In this document: in pieces, positions 59,163 through 64,000 of the stretch
Numbering within the stretch: the stretch's first letter is position 1
Layout: each line of letters begins with the position of its first letter
Origin: Lyophyllum atratum
Taxonomy: Eukaryota > Basidiomycota > Agaricomycetes > Agaricales > Lyophyllaceae
Length of the DNA: 64,000 nt
Assembly (NCBI GenBank): GCA_014905825.1
Contig: JACGCN010000014.1
Location: forward strand, 248,001 to 312,000
Reading direction: 5' to 3'
Program-made: the position numbers and the translations under genes
The notes under the pieces: model-generated
What the model saw: only the letters and a program-made list of their open reading frames with translations
Told to the model about the DNA's origin: nothing
The model's database searches: none

Positions 59163-60656
59163 ATGATGCATTCCAATATTACCCGTGAAAAGCTTGACAG
59201 AAACCCGTCACCAGCCCATAGCCGCTTTGCCAGCAGTTCTGCTCCGACTAGGTCTCCCCAGGATACTAGGAGTGCCCTAGAAGCAATCGACGCGATCAGA
59301 GCTCAGTCTGAGATTCTTCGATACGGACAGATGCATACGAATGATGCGATAAGTGACATTTTCAATCGACCCAAACGTCATGACAATGGCATCGTCGAAC
59401 CCCAGGAACTGCTCCACAGGATTGAAGGTCATCTGCAGACGCTGATAGCAGAAGACGCAGCGCTTAATGATTTGCCCTCGACAGAACTTCGTGGTTCGAA
59501 TGCCCAGGAAGCTGGGCCATCTATATGTCACGACCAGTCAAGGGGAAATGACGATGCGCCACATCCAGTAGAAACTGGTTCGGAGGATAGAGGTCATGAT
59601 TCACGACTTCCTCTTGCTGGTGACCACGCGTCTGGAGATCCAGTTATAGATCATGCGGCTCCTGTTTCTAGCGATTCTACGCGATTGGCACTTGTACAAC
59701 AGATGTACGAGATTCTGTCACATCCTGAACACCCTGCTGCTCCTCTCCCTGTGGAACATCCTCCGCCACTGATCTCTGTGACCTATAGACCCGCCCCGAA
59801 ACCTCGCAGTGTCAGCACAGTGTCCCTAGGTGATGCCGCACCGTGGCCTGTCCCATTCCTCCCACCCCCGGCAGGTGTACTTAGCCGTCCCCGTCGCCAT
59901 ACGCATCGGCCACCCCGGGAGCCCATTCGTGAGATAGTCCCCGAAAATGATATTAAGTCTCCTGAGGATGCAGAGTTGGAGCGTGAAGTGCAGCGGGTGC
60001 GGACGGAGAGGCTGCTCGCCATCGATCGAGCTGCTGTCGATCGTCCACCGCCTGGGACTTCCTCCCAACCGCCTCCACAACGTCAATCTGTAGGTCTAGA
60101 AAGAGGTCCATTGACGAGCAATGGTGCGGTATCAGGGTCTCGCGCCCAAGATGTGCACGGCCCACGGTCTAACATTCTGCGAGGTATTCCTGAAGGTAGA
60201 ATGAATCCCACGTCTCATACAGATTATGTTGTCCGTCAGGCCAGAAATCCTGATACTGCCGAGCGTGTTGCTCCCACAGAGGCAGTCCAAACAGGACAAC
60301 AAAGCTCCAGCTGGTATCACACCTCCTCGCACCGTCCACCTTCGCCGCACTCCAGACCGCAACCAACTCTCGTGCAGTTTCCTCCAGAACCGCTCAACCA
60401 GGCAATTGAGCTAATGCAGGTACGTATTTTCATACCACCATGGATTAAATGCCTCACAGTGGCCGTGATACAGGATATCCGTCGGGGGCAACAAGCAGCT
60501 GCAGAGCAGCAGCGAGAAGTTACGCGGTATATGCGGGATCTGAATGGCTGGCTGGGGCGCACTGTGCACGAACGTAAGGTGGAGCTGGGAGAGATGGATA
60601 GGCGGGTCGGAAGGCTACAAGGAGATATTCATCATTTTGGCCGAAGAGCACAGTGA
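59163..60656 (+). CDS. Stand-alone paralogue of the middle section of the giant gene
   Basis: Two exons, intron 60420-60473, giving about 479 residues. Helix 1, LEAIDAIRAQSEILRYGQMH followed by LLHRIEGHLQTL, parallels LEAVREQLNALWEGQVSTNH and LLRIEDLLQGL of the gene at 39972-51982. A Pro-rich middle with SVTYRPAPKPRS follows. The end, TLVQFPPEPLNQAIELMQ then DIRRGQQAAAEQQREVTRYM and RDLNGWLGRTVHER, parallels VIVQLPPVFDGMMDLLR then ENRDAQSASVEQQRELMRYM and RSLNDWLARDTSDR. The intron sits at the equivalent site. There is no PH domain, RS region or C-terminal coiled coil. The 54-bp intron has no stop and is a multiple of three, so retention would stay in frame. Function unknown; could compete with or bind the large protein. 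Confidence 0.75.
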   Translation: MMHSNITREKLDRNPSPAHSRFASSSAPTRSPQDTRSALEAIDAIRAQSEILRYGQMHTNDAISDIFNRPKRHDNGIVEPQELLHRIEGHLQTLIAEDAALNDLPSTELRGSNAQEAGPSICHDQSRGNDDAPHPVETGSEDRGHDSRLPLAGDHASGDPVIDHAAPVSSDSTRLALVQQMYEILSHPEHPAAPLPVEHPPPLISVTYRPAPKPRSVSTVSLGDAAPWPVPFLPPPAGVLSRPRRHTHRPPREPIREIVPENDIKSPEDAELEREVQRVRTERLLAIDRAAVDRPPPGTSSQPPPQRQSVGLERGPLTSNGAVSGSRAQDVHGPRSNILRGIPEGRMNPTSHTDYVVRQARNPDTAERVAPTEAVQTGQQSSSWYHTSSHRPPSPHSRPQPTLVQFPPEPLNQAIELMQVRIFIPPWIKCLTVAVIQDIRRGQQAAAEQQREVTRYMRDLNGWLGRTVHERKVELGEMDRRVGRLQGDIHHFGRRAQ

Positions 60657-61270
60657 TGATATGGTGTATCTTAGGAGCCTGAAGGGCGTGCCACAACCGA
60701 GAACTACGAGCCACAAGAAAGTACCCACCACCACAGTCATCATCAGATGCGCTTCAGCGTGAACTGCGACTTTGGACGAGGCCGCATCTGGCAACATAGG
60801 CACTTGTTTTGGAATGCCAAGGGATGACGAGTAAGCGCTCAGGTTTCCATCAAGTTCGAGCATAATTTATCTCATCTTTCAGGCCAGGGTACATAACCCA
60901 ACGTACTCACATCCTCATGGGACTTACGGTGCTAGTTTTATGGTATACTAATCTCGCAGTTCCACCAAACCGGCGACGCCTTTGACAGGTTTGATTACTA
61001 CGCCAACGGAGGCAAATTTAGTGAACGATCACCGAAAGGCCAAGGCCCAACGAAGGTCGGAGTGGGTACACCACAAAACAAAAGTAATTGTTTCTGGACA
61101 TGACACGCGATGGATGATGAAGTGCAGTTTCATGAGATCGTTCGAACTTCGAAGTATACATGCCGAATCGACGTAGGCTGCCAATCTGAATAAAAATATG
61201 AAGCTTCAATGGAAAGTATGATGATCAAGTCGCAAAAGACTATGGCGAAGCGACGAACAAAAAGCGGGGA
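60657..61270. other. Intergenic between convergent genes
   Basis: 3' flanks of the 59163 gene (+) and the RSC7-like gene (-); no coding support. Confidence 0.4.
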
Positions 61271-63216
61271 CTACGCATCCCTAGTCAGGTCAACAGCCTG
61301 CTTCCTGGTACTACCGCCATCAGCCTCTTCAAGCAATTTCTGTCGATCCATAGCGAGACGGTGTTCTGTCGTCCGTGGATCATCGACTTCCATGACAGTA
61401 TCAATCCAGGCAAGGGCCCACGCCCCATTGCCCACCTTCGTGCCCCCGAGCACGTTTTTCTTCCCGCCTGGATCAGGCAGGGCTTCCCAGCGACTCCGGG
61501 TCGGCTGGGTATCGTCCCGGTCTAAAAAATCGGCGAGACTTAAAGGTAGTCGTGGCTTACAGTCAAATATAACCTTACAATGTACCAGGCCCGAATGGGG
61601 CTCGTAGGCCCCGAGAGGCGTCTTGTCCGCCTTGGACTTTACACGCCGCCGCTTGGCGGTAGGTTCCACATCGACCTTCATGCTCCCCTTCCTTTCCCGT
61701 TCCTCTTCATCATCATCAAGGTCTCCTTCCTCTTCTTCCTCTTGTTTCCGCTTGGCATGATCGTCCACCACTTTTGGGACATCAGCACTCCCTTTTCCCA
61801 GAACGGGATCAACGCCCCCGCCAAGCTTCAGGCCATCCCGCCGCCACTTGGCCCACTCATCGCCAGCTTCCGCCACCTTCTTCGCCATCATGAGCATCCA
61901 ATTATCCTCGTCCACTCCATCCCTCGACAACAGGCTCTTCCGCACCGCGTTCAGTGGCCCGTCACTGTACGGACCCCACCCACTCGAGCCAAACAAGGTC
62001 GTGGGTCCGCCTGCGCGGTATATTCCTCCACCAGTGCGGTCTCCCTTGCTGGCAGCGGCTCCAGCGGCGGTGGCGGCGAGAGCAGACATCTCATTGCTAT
62101 GGGCGGTGGCGTTGGGATCTGGGAGCTCCCCGACGGGGTCGCCGGGTTTGATTCCGAGAGGCGTGATTTCTTCGATGATTTTTTCCTCATAGTAGTCGTC
62201 GGTAACCCATTTGCCGTCTGTTACATTCCATGGTTGTAAATTGATGGATGTTACGGATATCGGAGAGCGGGGAACGCACCGAAGACCATTTTACTCCCAT
62301 GCAGTTTAAAGGCACTCCGTGCAGTTATAAGAGTGACGCTGCGCGTGCGCAGATGGGAGCCGAGTTTACCCTCGGCGATCAGGTGGTCCTTTTCAGGTTG
62401 GGTAGCATTCAATTTGAACGCGAGTGGGTTTCGTCGGAAGTAGTACAGCGAGTCGCGGAACCCAGAAGTCCGAGCTGCATCGATCGCTAGCATGTATTGA
62501 CGCGTAGGATGCCTGTTAGGTAGCACGAATGTCGATGCTTTGAATCTGCGGCCTATATAAAGAAGAAAAGTCAATGGACGACGCGAGCGGACAGAAAGAC
62601 AAGACGCACCACCCAGAAGAACGCCAGAGGGGTCAATTTTCTCGTTGCCCTTTGGATCCTCGTCGGTGATAAACTCGTCGCCGTCGATGATATACACTTT
62701 GCCTTGAATCTTGCGAAAGGGCTTGCCGCCTCCCAACGGCTCCTCCTTTTCCTTCGCAGGTTCCTCTGCTTCTCCTTCACCCTCCGCGTCACCAGCTTCA
62801 GAGTCAGCTGCCCCCGCCCCTTCACCCTCTGGTTCGCCCTCAGTACCAGCCTCGCCCTCCTCATCGCCTCTCTTCGGCAACCGTATCGTCAGTGCCCCTC
62901 TGCCCCTTCCCCTTCCCCGTCCTCTACCTCTGCCTCGCAACCTCGGCGTACTTGTTCCGCTACCGGTCCCGCGCCCGCGCCCTCGTGGTCGACCCCTCGG
63001 CCGGGGTGTTCCAATTCTGCTGTTCCCGCCTTCGTCATCCCCCGTTTGCCCGTCCATAGGGCTATCTATCTCCATGCCATCGTCGTACCCGTCGTCGTCT
63101 GCTTCCGGAGTCGGAGCAGCCGCTATAAGACGGGAAGAAGTGCCTGCAGGAATTGTAACAGTGGGTACTGGGCGTGGTGCTGCCCGTGGTTTGATTATGA
63201 TTCTCGGAACCTCCAT
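61271..63216 (-). CDS. RSC7/Swp82-type chromatin remodelling complex subunit
   Basis: Subunit of SWI/SNF- or RSC-type remodellers in the nucleus. The ATG at 63216 starts MEVPRIIIKPRAAPRPVPTV. A disordered Gly/Arg region follows (RGRPRGRGRGTGSGTSTPRL), then an acidic Glu/Gly stretch. The family core reads GKVYIIDGDEFITDEDPKGN, RRFKASTFVLPNRHPTRQYM, LAIDAARTSGFRDSLYYFRR, NPLAFKLNATQPEKDHLIAE and LRTRSVTLITARSAFKLHGS. After a splice come GKWVTDDYYEE, KPGDPVGELPDP and YRAGGPTTLFGSSGWGPYSD. The C-terminal part has a bipartite basic signal (AKRRRVKSKADK) and ends KQAVDLTRDA. Four exons, about 570 residues. RGG repeats suggest RNA or DNA contacts. Confidence 0.9.
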
Positions 63217-63777
63217 CGGCCAGACTGTCTGGGGTTCTTAGTCGAACTGGGTGTACTACGCGCCGTCTTCCTCAGCGCGGATTGTTTTAGCAAGGAGATA
63301 CCTCGAGAGAGAGGTGTGTCGGAAGATGTTGAGTCAAATGGGGATGATGAGCGCGTCTGCCAAGAAATGTTCGAGTTCCGCCGATCATTGACATCCCGCC
63401 GTCCCGGGCCCTATCCCACCTGTGACCCCGTCACCATTCGATCTCATAATAATATGCGTTCAACATGGTTATGAATGTCACTGCATAGGCCTTCTCGCAG
63501 TTCCGAGTAGTCGCAGTTTCGAGTTTTTTTTTTTCACTTTGCGAAGTACATATTTGCGCCACTCGTGCAGATGCGCCTTTCGAAAATCCGAGTATCCTCG
63601 TCCTTTGGATGAAACGAGCACCTCTGCATCGCCATATCACGAAGGAACTTGCACCGTAGCCTACCGGGCCTCGGTAGAGTCTGGCTTCGACTCCATTTCA
63701 CCTGTCATCGTCTGGAATACCATTGGCCATGTGGTAGCGAAAACATAGGCAGAAGTAGTTGCTACCGACTATGCATG
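63217..63777. other. Intergenic upstream of the RSC7-like gene
   Basis: Contains a run of about ten T at 63525-63535 and no coding evidence. Confidence 0.4.
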
Positions 63778-64000
63778 TCACACTTTGAGAATCAGGGGAT
63801 CACCGTCTGTCTGAGTGTCCCTTTCTACAAACACAGGCCTCTCTCTCCGCTCTCCTGGCGAAGGACTCCTACTTGGAGTTCCACTCCCATTCTTCCTCTT
63901 CAATACCCTCCTCCTCCGTCTCCTCACCAACTTGCCCTGCTCATGCACATACAGCGCAACCGCCACCAGCGCACTAAAGAGCGCCAGCGTCTGGCCGTAC
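63778..64000 (-). CDS. C-terminus of an unidentified membrane protein, partial
   Basis: Open from the window edge to a TGA at 63778-63780. The visible end reads YGQTLALFSALVAVALYVHE (a transmembrane-like run), then a very basic stretch KLVRRRRRRVLKRKNGS. A Ser/Pro/Arg tail follows, ending DTQTDGDPLILKV. The topology suggests a last membrane helix followed by a cytosolic basic tail. The family cannot be told from this fragment. Confidence 0.55.
   Translation of the reverse strand, partial: YGQTLALFSALVAVALYVHEQGKLVRRRRRRVLKRKNGSGTPSRSPSPGERRERPVFVERDTQTDGDPLILKV

Noticed and set aside
62704..63474. Plus-strand frame of 256 codons
   Set aside because: Antisense to the Gly/Arg- and Glu-rich exon of the RSC7-like gene; no domain.

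Overview
The window looks like chromosomal DNA of a mushroom-type basidiomycete (Agaricomycetes). Genes are split by many short introns, mostly 45-60 bp with GT(R)(A/N)GT donors. The housekeeping genes are eukaryotic and fungal: VPS15, threonyl-tRNA synthetase, CSTF2/Rna15, TBCC, RBX1 and an RSC7/Swp82-type chromatin remodelling subunit. The lineage-flavoured genes (a STAND/NLR with TPR-like repeats, a Cys-rich small protein, a TYTGTD/RS-rich PH protein) also fit Agaricomycetes. All gene models below were spliced by eye: exon joins were chosen so that reading frame and known domain motifs continue. I saw no tRNA, rRNA or CRISPR array.

Layout. 0-1.4 kb: 3' part of a DUF1308-like gene. 2.4-10.5 kb: two near-identical aldo-keto reductase genes in tandem on the minus strand, about 6.8 kb apart. 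Between them lie a retroelement RNase H relic, a membrane-anchored kinase-like gene and a small protein ending in a LecB/PA-IIL-like calcium motif. 11.8-24.5 kb: a dense core block of VPS15 (+), ThrRS (+), CSTF2 (-) and an HSP20-type protein (+). 24.5-29.6 kb: gene-poor, with three very small minus-strand genes. 29.9-31.1 kb: TBCC. 32.3-33.7 kb: an NAD(P)-binding extended-SDR gene, preceded by a ~100-bp scrap of an NLR gene. 33.7-37.3 kb: almost gene-free, with a few open exon-like pieces I cannot name. 37.3-38.0 kb: RBX1.

40-52 kb is one very large plus-strand gene, about 3,700 codons over roughly 15 exons that all stay in frame. It has an N-terminal Ser/Thr/Tyr-rich region with a PH domain, a Pro/Ser-rich middle, an RS-like region and a C-terminal coiled coil. 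At 59.2-60.7 kb a separate gene is a paralogue of its middle section and shares an intron position with it. Between them are an intact STAND/NLR gene (52.6-55.8 kb), a decayed copy of the SDR gene (56.4-57.3 kb) and a mitochondrial-type conserved protein (58.0-59.0 kb). An RSC7-like gene (61.3-63.2 kb) and the C-terminus of an unknown membrane protein close the window.

The most informative pattern is that 31.9-33.7 kb and 52.6-57.3 kb carry the same two ingredients, NLR and SDR, in the same order and orientation. At the first site only the SDR survives, with an NLR scrap; at the second only the NLR survives, with an SDR relic. This looks like a segmental duplication followed by reciprocal loss. 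The AKR pair is a second, more complete duplication that includes promoter and downstream flanks.
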